Assembly: GCA_011620505.1 (NCBI GenBank)
Contig: WOZA01000022.1
Location: forward strand, 1-5,241
Reading direction: 5' to 3'
DNA: 5,241 nt
From: Anaerolineaceae bacterium
GTDB lineage: Bacteria > Chloroflexota > Anaerolineae > Anaerolineales > Anaerolineaceae
Part shown: positions 1 to 5,241 of the stretch, in pieces
How positions within the stretch are numbered: the first letter of the stretch is position 1
Layout: each line of letters opens with the position of its first letter
Position numbers and translations under genes: made by a program
Notes under the pieces: generated by a model
What the model was told of the DNA's origin: nothing
Seen by the model: only the letters and a program-made list of their open reading frames with translations
Databases searched by the model: none

Positions 1-1974
1 GAGTTGCAGTGACTTCCACGGCACACTGGCTGCCAGAATCGCGCCCAAAATCATCAATAGCGCGCCTATCCACATAAAGTTGACCAGGGGATTATCGGAC
101 GCCTGGATGGTCACATACCCCATCATGCTGTTGTAATCCAACAATAGCGTGTAGAAATCCCCTCTCAAGGTGGACTGTTTACCTGGAATGCTCACATATT
201 GGCCACGATCCTCGTAAAGGTGCTGCCCGGGAAAGAGCTTATCAACCACTTTACCATCTTTCCAGAGGACCAGTTCGGCTTCAATCGTCAGGTACTCGGG
301 GTTTTCATACTCCGTGGTGAGCTGAACAAATTCCACCTCGTAGGAACGGAGAGGCATTTTGTCACCGGGGATCATGGTACCCTGGATGCTTGCTTCAAGG
401 CCCTCCATACCCACGATGCCAAGAGCAATCAGGAGAACCCCAGCATGGACAAACCATGCACCATGGCGGGCACGCTGACCCCACCAACGTTTGGCAGCCT
501 CACGTGGGGACTTGCATTCGCGCAGGGTGAGAGCCAGCATCAGCAGCAAACCAAAGCTGACAATGAAGAGCACCAGCAGCGCCAGCCAGGATTTTGTCAG
601 GAAAAAATAGCAGGCACCCGTAATTAGGATTGACAGAATGAGGGGGGTACGAGCAGTCTTCCCTAACTGCCGGACTGCATTGACCGTCCAGCCACTGATC
701 GGGCAGATTGCCATCAGGATAGCCAAAAGGATGAAAAGGGGCGTCGCGGCTTTATCAAAGAAAGTTCGATCCAGCCCAATCTGGGTGCCAGTAATTGCGC
801 CTGTGATGAGGGGGTAAGCCAGACCATAGAAACACACGATCGTGAGAGAGATCAGGATGACATTGGTGTAGAGGAAAGCAGCATCGCGGGTGACCAGAGA
901 TGTGAGCTCCCAACCGGAATGGAGGAGACGCCAGCGCCAGGCGAGCAAGGCAACGGAAACCACAAAAAGGGCGAGCGTCAGAAGCGTAAGGGGAAGGGAA
1001 ATCTTACTCTCTCCAAAGGCATGCACAGAATTGAGCAAGCCAGCCCGGGTAATGAGAATACTGAAAATGACCAGAACGTAAGTCAAAAGGATAAGAACAA
1101 AATTAAATCGCTTGAAGATTTTTCGCTGCTTCTGCAGCAGCAGACTGTGAAGCAAACCGGTGCTGGTGAGCCAGGGGAGAAGCGAGGCAGTTTCCACCGG
1201 GTCCCATGCCCAGTAGCCGCCCCAGCCTAATACATCGTAGGACCACCAGCTGCCCAGGGCGATACCTGCGGTCAGCAGGATCCAGCCGGAGAGCAGCCAA
1301 AGGCGCGTTTCGCCCAGCAAACCTTCATCAGATTCACCCCTGATGAGGTGGGAGATGGCGACGCAGAAGGGTATCAGGAAGAGAGCAAAACCGAGATAAA
1401 GAATGGGCGGATGGATAACCATCCCCCAGTGGCGCAGGAGAGGGTTCAGCCCAAAACCGGAAATTCCACCGTAGACGGTTGCGCCCGCAGCAGGTGAAAA
1501 AACACCTTCGAGGATATCTCCGGATTCGGTCATCCAGACTCTGCTGAAGGGATTTTCAGCAAAGAGGGATAGCGCGCCAAAAAAGAGCAGGTTTAAAGCA
1601 GTGAACAAAAAAGACCAACTGTCCTGAATCTGACGGCGAACATGCAGCGAGATGAACAGAACCAGATTGAGCGTCCAGCCCCAGAAAAAGAGAGAACCAG
1701 CCTGACCACCCCAGACTGCTGTCATTTTCAGAATGGTAGGCATGGCAGAGTTCACCACAGAAACGACATAGCTGTTGGAATAATCCTGAAGCACTTGCAT
1801 CGCCATCAGGGTGAGGAGACTGAGAGTATGCAGACCGAAGGACAAACTTGCCAGAGTGTTGATCGGCTTCGTCAGGGCGGTCTGGTGTTTGAAAAGTTGG
1901 AAGACGGTGAGAATGAGAGCGATGAGGATCGCCAGCATGGAAGCAGCAAAGGAAATCAGACCCAAGTGGAACAT
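1..1974 (-). CDS. ccmF: CcmF cytochrome c haem lyase subunit (3' end cut by window edge)
   Basis: Integral membrane component of the System I haem lyase, which attaches haem to CXXCH cysteines of apocytochromes c on the outer face of the membrane. I translated 658 uninterrupted codons from the ATG; no stop occurs before the left edge. The last hydrophobic helix (about 638-651) resembles the family's C-terminal helix, and E. coli CcmF is about 647 aa, so probably little is missing. The WWD-type motif is at residues 251-261 (WGGYWAWDPVE). The four family histidines appear conserved: H188 (IHPP) and H510 (FVHAG) match the transmembrane haem b ligands, and H276 (LLHSL) and H318 (SVHAF) match the periplasmic pair. 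A soluble segment lies at about 521-630. The start is supported by AAGG five bases upstream. The gene follows ccmE by 19 nt and is surely co-transcribed with it. Compared with the E. coli motif, W, F and N are replaced by Y254, A256 and T262. Confidence 0.96.
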   Translation of the reverse strand, partial: MFHLGLISFAASMLAILIALILTVFQLFKHQTALTKPINTLASLSFGLHTLSLLTLMAMQVLQDYSNSYVVSVVNSAMPTILKMTAVWGGQAGSLFFWGWTLNLVLFISLHVRRQIQDSWSFLFTALNLLFFGALSLFAENPFSRVWMTESGDILEGVFSPAAGATVYGGISGFGLNPLLRHWGMVIHPPILYLGFALFLIPFCVAISHLIRGESDEGLLGETRLWLLSGWILLTAGIALGSWWSYDVLGWGGYWAWDPVETASLLPWLTSTGLLHSLLLQKQRKIFKRFNFVLILLTYVLVIFSILITRAGLLNSVHAFGESKISLPLTLLTLALFVVSVALLAWRWRLLHSGWELTSLVTRDAAFLYTNVILISLTIVCFYGLAYPLITGAITGTQIGLDRTFFDKAATPLFILLAILMAICPISGWTVNAVRQLGKTARTPLILSILITGACYFFLTKSWLALLVLFIVSFGLLLMLALTLRECKSPREAAKRWWGQRARHGAWFVHAGVLLIALGIVGMEGLEASIQGTMIPGDKMPLRSYEVEFVQLTTEYENPEYLTIEAELVLWKDGKVVDKLFPGQHLYEDRGQYVSIPGKQSTLRGDFYTLLLDYNSMMGYVTIQASDNPLVNFMWIGALLMILGAILAASVPWKSLQL

Positions 1975-1979
1975 GGTTA

Positions 1980-1983
1980 CCTT
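1980..1983 (-). promoter_or_regulatory. Ribosome binding site of ccmF
   Basis: AAGG lies in the 19-nt gap between the ccmE stop and the ccmF ATG, with five bases before the start. It supports the ATG at 1974 as the ccmF start. Confidence 0.6.
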
Positions 1984-1993
1984 TTCAGAGGGA

Positions 1994-2479
1994 TTAGTTC
2001 CCGACCTGATTTGGCAGGTCGGATTCGTATTTTGAGGGGCATTTCAATAGCAATTCTTTTGCCTGAAAAACTCCGTTGGCGTCGAGAGAGCCCGAGACGA
2101 TAGCCTGGGCTTCATGCTTCAGAAGGTCTGGCTTGACACCGTTGTAATGGACGGTGATACGCGGAAGAGAGGGGTCTGCAGCCGCTTGTTCAAGGACCAG
2201 TGCCATTCCACCCATCTCCTCGATGACGCGATGATCGCCAGGGATCTGGGCGACCTCAAAGGTGAGGTCAAGGGTTTGGGGGTCATAGACGATGGTATCA
2301 CCCAGAACGACCCCAGACATGCGGACGTTGCGACCGACCATGTCAGTCTCCCCTGATTGGAGCTCAGAGACAGTTAAAAAATATTGAGTGCTGGAGCGGG
2401 TTGTGGCAATCAGAAGGGCGACCAGGGCAACCGTGATCACCAGCACTGCTATGATAGTTTTCCGATTTGTTTTCTTCAA
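1994..2479 (-). CDS. ccmE: CcmE haem chaperone, CxxxY variant
   Basis: Membrane-anchored haem chaperone that takes haem from CcmABCD and hands it to the CcmF haem lyase. The product is 161 aa, the usual length. It has a short basic N-terminus and one membrane anchor (about residues 9-27), followed by the OB-fold beta-barrel domain. Family landmarks include VSELQSG (37-43), VRMSGVV (52-58), VHYNGVKPDLL (110-120) and the C-terminal FQAKELLLKCPSKY. In classical CcmE the residue before xxxY is the histidine that binds haem covalently (HxxxY, H130 in E. coli). Here it is C147, with Y151, giving CPSKY. This is the known CxxxY class, described in Desulfovibrio and archaea, where CcmH and CcmG can be absent. 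The start codon is TTG: an in-frame TGA lies four codons upstream, no ATG, GTG or other TTG lies between, and GAGG sits seven bases before it. ccmF follows on the same strand. The promoter side faces the divergent cytochrome gene. Confidence 0.96.
   Translation of the reverse strand: MKKTNRKTIIAVLVITVALVALLIATTRSSTQYFLTVSELQSGETDMVGRNVRMSGVVLGDTIVYDPQTLDLTFEVAQIPGDHRVIEEMGGMALVLEQAAADPSLPRITVHYNGVKPDLLKHEAQAIVSGSLDANGVFQAKELLLKCPSKYESDLPNQVGN
2001..2022 (-). other. Perfect 8-bp hairpin at the ccmE end, before ccmF
   Basis: CCGACCTG and CAGGTCGG are perfect reverse complements separated by six bases. On the ccmE transcript the stem lies inside the last codons of ccmE, ends four bases before its TAA, and sits 17 nt upstream of the ccmF AAGG. 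No T-run follows on the minus strand, so it does not look like an intrinsic terminator. It may be an intercistronic RNA element affecting ccmF translation or mRNA stability; that role is inference. Confidence 0.55.
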
Positions 2480-2485
2480 AAGATA

Positions 2486-2491
2486 TCCTCA
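2486..2491 (-). promoter_or_regulatory. Ribosome binding site deciding the TTG start of ccmE
   Basis: TGAGGA on the minus strand, with GAGG seven bases before TTG. Its TGA is also an in-frame stop, so translation of this frame cannot begin further upstream and TTG is the only plausible start. Confidence 0.75.
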
Positions 2492-2506
2492 GGTTATTTT
2501 TTATCT

Positions 2507-2512
2507 ATTCTA
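2507..2512 (-). promoter_or_regulatory. Candidate -10 box of the ccmEF promoter
   Basis: TAGAAT on the minus strand is one mismatch from TATAAT. It would start transcription near 2500, about 20 nt ahead of the TTG codon, with the ribosome site inside that short leader. At 16-18 bp upstream I see no good -35 hexamer (ATCAGA, TCAGAA or AATCAG). That is compatible with an activator-dependent promoter using the direct repeats immediately upstream. Sequence match only. Confidence 0.4.
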
Positions 2513-2536
2513 TCGCATTTACTAAAAGTTCTGATT

Positions 2537-2569
2537 GTTTCCAGGTGGGTAATGTTTCCACGTGGGTAA
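2537..2569. repeat. Tandem 16-bp direct repeat, candidate operator
   Basis: Two copies of GTTTCCASGTGGGTAA occupy 2537-2552 and 2554-2569. They differ at one base (G versus C) and have a 17-bp period. The second copy contains the perfect 8-bp palindrome CCACGTGG (2558-2565). Relative to the proposed ccmE start near 2500, the copies cover about -37 to -69, where an activator would touch polymerase. Which protein binds, if any, cannot be told from the window. Confidence 0.6.
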
Positions 2570-2626
2570 AATAAACGCGGTTTCTCAAATGATATTTTCA
2601 ATCAAAGAATCAGGAATTGTTTAGAT

Positions 2627-2642
2627 TGTAATATTTTTCACA
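2627..2642 (+). promoter_or_regulatory. CRP/FNR-family-like binding site
   Basis: TGTAA-N6-TCACA differs at one base from the CRP consensus TGTGA-N6-TCACA. The spacer TATTTT is AT-rich. The site ends two bases before the -35 box of the cytochrome promoter and is centred about 41-45 bp upstream of the expected transcription start, the class II activator position for this regulator family. A regulator of this superfamily (redox, oxygen, nitric oxide or cAMP sensing) is plausible. The identity and sign of regulation are unknown. Confidence 0.4.
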
Positions 2643-2644
2643 CA

Positions 2645-2672
2645 TTGACACCCAGCAAGATACATTTATAAT
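2645..2672 (+). promoter_or_regulatory. Consensus sigma-70 promoter for the cytochrome operon
   Basis: TTGACA (2645-2650) and TATAAT (2667-2672) both match the housekeeping consensus perfectly, with a 16-bp spacer, one below the optimum of 17. Transcription should start near 2678-2680, leaving a leader of about 50 nt before the ATG. It faces away from ccmE and should drive both plus-strand genes. Confidence 0.8.
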
Positions 2673-2717
2673 AGTAATTGCATGAATTTTTGACTGTCAG
2701 CTATTTTAACAACTTCC

Positions 2718-2723
2718 AAGGAG
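2718..2723 (+). promoter_or_regulatory. Strong ribosome binding site of the cytochrome gene
   Basis: AAGGAG lies eight bases before the ATG at 2732. The near-ideal sequence and spacing, with the consensus promoter upstream, suggest high expression. Confidence 0.85.
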
Positions 2724-2731
2724 AAAATTGA

Positions 2732-3868
2732 ATGAAGAAAAAAAGCTTTTTTTTGTTGATCGCTGTCTTTGCAGCAGCGCTGTTGGTGTGGGTAGGCTGC
2801 ACGACGATGCAAGCCACAGACACCGCGAAAGCATCAGTCAGTGAAATTACAACCAAGTGGGAAGGGTCAGGTCACGCTGACATTACTTCTGAAACCTTCA
2901 ATCATTGGAATGAAGATGATCCTGCTGAAGTTCCCCCTGTCTGCGCAAAGTGCCATAGCACTTCTGGTTTCCGCGATTTTGTCGGAGCGGACGGCTCTGC
3001 GGCTGGCTCGGTTGAAATGGCTGGTAAGATCCAGGATCCTGTCAACTGCACCGCTTGCCACAGCACAGCCACGCACGAACTGGATTCAGTGACATTCCCC
3101 TCTGGTACGGAAATAACCGGAACCGGCTCATCTTCAGCCTGTATGACTTGTCATGGCGGTATGGGATCTGGTCAGGATGTCGCAAAAGCTACTGAAGGCA
3201 AGCCAGAAGACGAACCCATCGGCGATCAGGCAATCATAGGCAACCACTACTTCGCAGCAGCTGCGGTACGTGCTGGCTCCGATGGCGGCAACGGTTATGA
3301 GTACGAAGGTAAAACGTATGTCGGCACCTTCACTCACGCTCCAGGCGTAGAAACCTGCACCACCTGTCATGATCCTCACTCGCTGCACGCACGCGAACCT
3401 GAAAACTCTGACACGTCTCTTTGCCAGACCTGCCACTCCAATGTAACCGGCTATCAAGAATACAAGACCGTCTCCATGTCTAAGGTTGATTACGATGGCG
3501 ATGGTGCTGTTGAGAGCATGTACGATGAAATCGAAGGCATGAAAGTCTTGCTGCATCAGGCGATGAGCCAGTATTCAGCGAATGTTGGTGATGGAACCAT
3601 GTTTGGTTTCTATGGAGATGTATATCCTTATTCATTCATCGACACTAACAAAGACGGTCAAATTACTGAAGACGAAGCCACCTTCCCGAACCAGTACAAA
3701 TTGTTTACGCCTCGTCTGCTGAAGGCTGCCTATAACTACATGTTCACTGTCAAAGAACCCGGCGCCTATATTCACAACGGCCAGTATGTGCTTCAGTTGA
3801 TGTATGACTCAATCGAAGATCTCTCCGCTATAAGCGGCGTGACCACAACCGGCCTGACGCGACCATAG
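2732..3868 (+). CDS. Pentahaem c-type cytochrome with EF-hand loop, probable lipoprotein
   Basis: Exported 378-aa electron-transfer protein. Five CXXCH haem-attachment motifs start at C71 (CAKCH), C106 (CTACH), C137 (CMTCH), C209 (CTTCH, followed by DPH) and C231 (CQTCH). Further histidines (for example H48, H58, H115, H172, H202, H216, H219, H348) could be distal ligands. The N-terminus is a signal peptide: MKKK, then a hydrophobic stretch to VWVGC. C23 after glycine looks like a lipoprotein acylation site, although W at -3 is atypical of a lipobox. The C-terminal third has no haem motif. It carries an imperfect Ca-type loop at 253-264 (DYDGDG) and a canonical EF-hand loop at 304-315 (DTNKDGQITEDE). 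The segment around 330-365 (AAYNYMF, PGAYIHN, LMYDSIEDL) recalls the C-terminus of polyhaem membrane-associated cytochromes of anaerobes, from memory of the family. The flavocytochrome gene starts 16 nt downstream, so the two are probably an operon and may be redox partners. The exact acceptor or donor is unknown. Confidence 0.93.
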   Translation: MKKKSFFLLIAVFAAALLVWVGCTTMQATDTAKASVSEITTKWEGSGHADITSETFNHWNEDDPAEVPPVCAKCHSTSGFRDFVGADGSAAGSVEMAGKIQDPVNCTACHSTATHELDSVTFPSGTEITGTGSSSACMTCHGGMGSGQDVAKATEGKPEDEPIGDQAIIGNHYFAAAAVRAGSDGGNGYEYEGKTYVGTFTHAPGVETCTTCHDPHSLHAREPENSDTSLCQTCHSNVTGYQEYKTVSMSKVDYDGDGAVESMYDEIEGMKVLLHQAMSQYSANVGDGTMFGFYGDVYPYSFIDTNKDGQITEDEATFPNQYKLFTPRLLKAAYNYMFTVKEPGAYIHNGQYVLQLMYDSIEDLSAISGVTTTGLTRP

Positions 3869-3875
3869 GCAGATC

Positions 3876-3882
3876 GAAAGGA
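3876..3882 (+). promoter_or_regulatory. Ribosome binding site near the flavocytochrome start
   Basis: GAAAGGA is the only purine-rich site in the 16-nt gap. It lies only two bases before the first ATG (3885) and 14 before the second in-frame ATG (3897). Neither spacing is ideal, so the exact start is ambiguous by four codons; the first ATG is preferred. Confidence 0.45.
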
Positions 3883-3884
3883 AA

Positions 3885-5219
3885 ATGGATAATCCCATGA
3901 AATCTGCAACGAGAAGGGTCATCTTTTACATCATTTACTTCGTCTTGCTGCTTTTGCCGGCAGTTGCGATGATGATTGTCTGGATTCCACGTGACATCAT
4001 CGTCAATGTATCGGTTCTACTGGGCTTCATCGGCCTGGCATTGGCTGGTCTCCAGTTGGTTCCTATCGCCAAGATGAACTGGTTGGCAGACGCTTTAGAC
4101 ATGGACAAGGTCTACAGCACGCATCACCTCATTTCGATTTTGGCAATTGTGCTCGTGCTGCTTCACCCGGTGATTCTGCTGATTACTGGTAAGGTCTTTC
4201 GCAGCGGTTTTACCCTGACCGCAGGTTGGATTGGTCTGGCTGGATTGGTATTGATCGGCCTGACCTCAGCCCTGCGAAAAAATATCAAACTGGATTATGT
4301 GGCCTGGTTAGGGCTCCACAATCTCTTGACCGCGATCATCCTGGTCTTTGGTCTCTGGCACATGTTCCAGGTCAACTATTACATGGAGATCCCGCTTGTA
4401 AGGTGGGTCTGGTACATCGAAATAGCGATCTGGGCTTTGTTGATCATCTATATCCGCGTCCTTCATCCAATCGCCGTAGGGAGAAAACCTTACAAGGTCG
4501 AGTCAGTGGTAGCAGAACCGAACGCGGTTTACACCCTCAACCTGCTGCCTGACGGGCATGCCGGCGTTCCGTTCAAAGCTGGCCAGATTGCCTGGATCAG
4601 CACGGGTAAAAGCCCATGGGTTTTGAGCCGCAATCCTTTCAGCTACGCTGGTTCTGATGCCGCCCCCGATGGACGTATCCGGTTTGCGATCAAAGAAGCG
4701 GGTGACTTCACCAGCTCTATTAAAAACCTCAAGCCGGGAGACCGGGTATTCGTGGACGGTCCCTACGGACATTTCAACCTGCAGCTCGACAAAACCCAGA
4801 AAGGCATCGTTTTGCTTGCTGGTGGCATTGGTGTGGCGCCAGTAATGTCAATCGTGAACTCTTTGGCAGACACGAATGACAAGCGTCCGGTATATGTGTT
4901 CTATGGCGATTACAACGAGGACACAGCTCTGTACCAGGATGAGTTTGCTGCCGCTGCAAAGAAGATCAATCTAAAGCTCTTCACCGTACTTGAAAAACCA
5001 CTGAGCAAAGACTATCCCTACTCCGGTTACATCACATCTGATCTGATGGCGAGCGTACTTCCGGAAAATTACAAGGACCTGTTCTACTTCGTCTGCGGTC
5101 CCGAACCAATGCTGAGAGCGATGGAGAAAAATTTCGTTAAACTTGGAATCGCCAAAAGCAACGTGCATTTTGGTATCAAGTCCAGCCAGGTTCACATCGA
5201 AAATTTCGAGATGGCATAA
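3885..5219 (+). CDS. Ferric-reductase/NOX-like flavocytochrome b (FAD, NAD(P)H)
   Basis: Predicted transmembrane NAD(P)H dehydrogenase of the ferric reductase/NADPH oxidase superfamily, 444 aa. Electrons pass from NAD(P)H to FAD on the cytosolic side, then through two b haems to an acceptor on the far side. Six hydrophobic helices lie at about 11-33, 38-60, 80-101, 113-129, 141-161 and 171-192. Two histidine pairs with the family's 13-14 residue spacing would hold the haems: H80 or H81 with H94, and H145 with H159. The FAD domain follows (about 203-300), with RNPFS at 249-253, equivalent to the NOX HPFT or FNR RxYS motif, and GDFTS at 273-277. The NAD(P)H domain has GGIGVAP (313-319) and CGPEPM (404-409). 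The acidic/aromatic tail ENFEMA is typical of ferredoxin reductase-type ends. No 2Fe-2S or EF-hand domain is present. It lies 16 nt behind the pentahaem cytochrome gene, its likely electron partner. Alternatives are a metal reductase or a superoxide-forming prokaryotic NOX. NADH versus NADPH preference cannot be read with confidence. Confidence 0.92.
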   Translation: MDNPMKSATRRVIFYIIYFVLLLLPAVAMMIVWIPRDIIVNVSVLLGFIGLALAGLQLVPIAKMNWLADALDMDKVYSTHHLISILAIVLVLLHPVILLITGKVFRSGFTLTAGWIGLAGLVLIGLTSALRKNIKLDYVAWLGLHNLLTAIILVFGLWHMFQVNYYMEIPLVRWVWYIEIAIWALLIIYIRVLHPIAVGRKPYKVESVVAEPNAVYTLNLLPDGHAGVPFKAGQIAWISTGKSPWVLSRNPFSYAGSDAAPDGRIRFAIKEAGDFTSSIKNLKPGDRVFVDGPYGHFNLQLDKTQKGIVLLAGGIGVAPVMSIVNSLADTNDKRPVYVFYGDYNEDTALYQDEFAAAAKKINLKLFTVLEKPLSKDYPYSGYITSDLMASVLPENYKDLFYFVCGPEPMLRAMEKNFVKLGIAKSNVHFGIKSSQVHIENFEMA

Positions 5220-5241
5220 GCAATCTACTAAGTCCAAAAGA
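5220..5241. other. Short tail after the flavocytochrome gene
   Basis: Only 22 bases follow the TAA stop. I see no hairpin, ribosome binding site or start codon, so whether the operon continues cannot be decided. Confidence 0.5.

Noticed and set aside
2001..2022. Hairpin read as a Rho-independent terminator
   Set aside because: On the transcribed strand no T-run follows the stem and ccmF starts right after. On the other strand the following sequence is only mildly T-rich and no convergent gene ends there.
199..2103. Several plus-strand open frames (199-627, 890-1081, 919-1230, 1642-2103) opposite the left-hand genes
   Set aside because: They lie antisense to a continuous ccmF frame (and, for 1642-2103, also ccmE) with clear family motifs. 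Their translations are rich in Q, R and H, show no domain and lack good ribosome sites.
2573..2583. AAAC-GCG-GTTT inverted repeat
   Set aside because: Only four-base arms with no extension; too short to call an operator.
2590..2604. TGAT-N7-ATCA resembling an FNR box
   Set aside because: The FNR consensus TTGAT-N4-ATCAA needs a four-base spacer; seven bases does not fit, and short AT-rich palindromes are expected by chance here.
2599..2628. CAATC and GATTG inverted half-sites 20 bases apart
   Set aside because: Five-base arms with a long spacer are expected by chance in AT-rich intergenic DNA.
3134..3556. Minus-strand open frame of 140 codons inside the cytochrome gene
   Set aside because: It mirrors the well-supported cytochrome frame with its five CXXCH motifs, and there is no promoter or family signal of its own.
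4226..5237. Overlapping frames within the flavocytochrome gene on both strands (4226-4552, 4503-4772, 4971-5237)
   Set aside because: They are shadows of a frame carrying conserved haem, FAD and NAD(P)H motifs; none has recognisable features.

Overview
The window holds four genes in two divergent pairs around a 252 bp AT-rich regulatory region. All concern c-type cytochromes: their maturation on the left, and a likely electron-transfer module on the right. Base composition is moderate and no mobile or foreign element is visible. The organism is a bacterium with a Ccm (System I) cytochrome c pathway of the variant type, in which CcmE has a cysteine where the haem-binding histidine normally sits. 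That variant is known from sulfate reducers such as Desulfovibrio and from archaea. Together with the multihaem lipoprotein cytochrome, it suggests an anaerobic or facultative environmental lineage. Chloroflexota (Anaerolineae-like) is my best guess, but it rests on family resemblance only and is weak.

Left, minus strand: ccmE (2479 to 1994, TTG start) is followed after 19 nt by ccmF (from 1974, running off the left edge after 658 codons without a stop). CcmF keeps all four functional histidines and a WWD-type motif. A perfect 8-bp hairpin lies at the very end of ccmE, just ahead of the ccmF ribosome binding site.

Centre (2480 to 2731): a ccmE promoter candidate with a weak -35 has a tandem 16-bp direct repeat directly upstream of it. 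Facing right are a palindrome resembling a CRP/FNR-family site (TGTAA-N6-TCACA) and, two bases later, a promoter with perfect consensus hexamers (TTGACA-16-TATAAT).

Right, plus strand: a five-haem c-type cytochrome with a probable lipoprotein signal and a canonical EF-hand loop is followed after 16 nt by a six-helix ferric-reductase/NADPH-oxidase-like flavocytochrome b. Inferred working model: cytosolic NAD(P)H reduces FAD, electrons cross the membrane through two b haems, and the neighbouring membrane-tethered pentahaem cytochrome accepts them on the outside. CcmE and CcmF would supply the haem attachment the cytochrome needs. The cytochrome/flavocytochrome pair beside a variant Ccm system is the most interesting content here.
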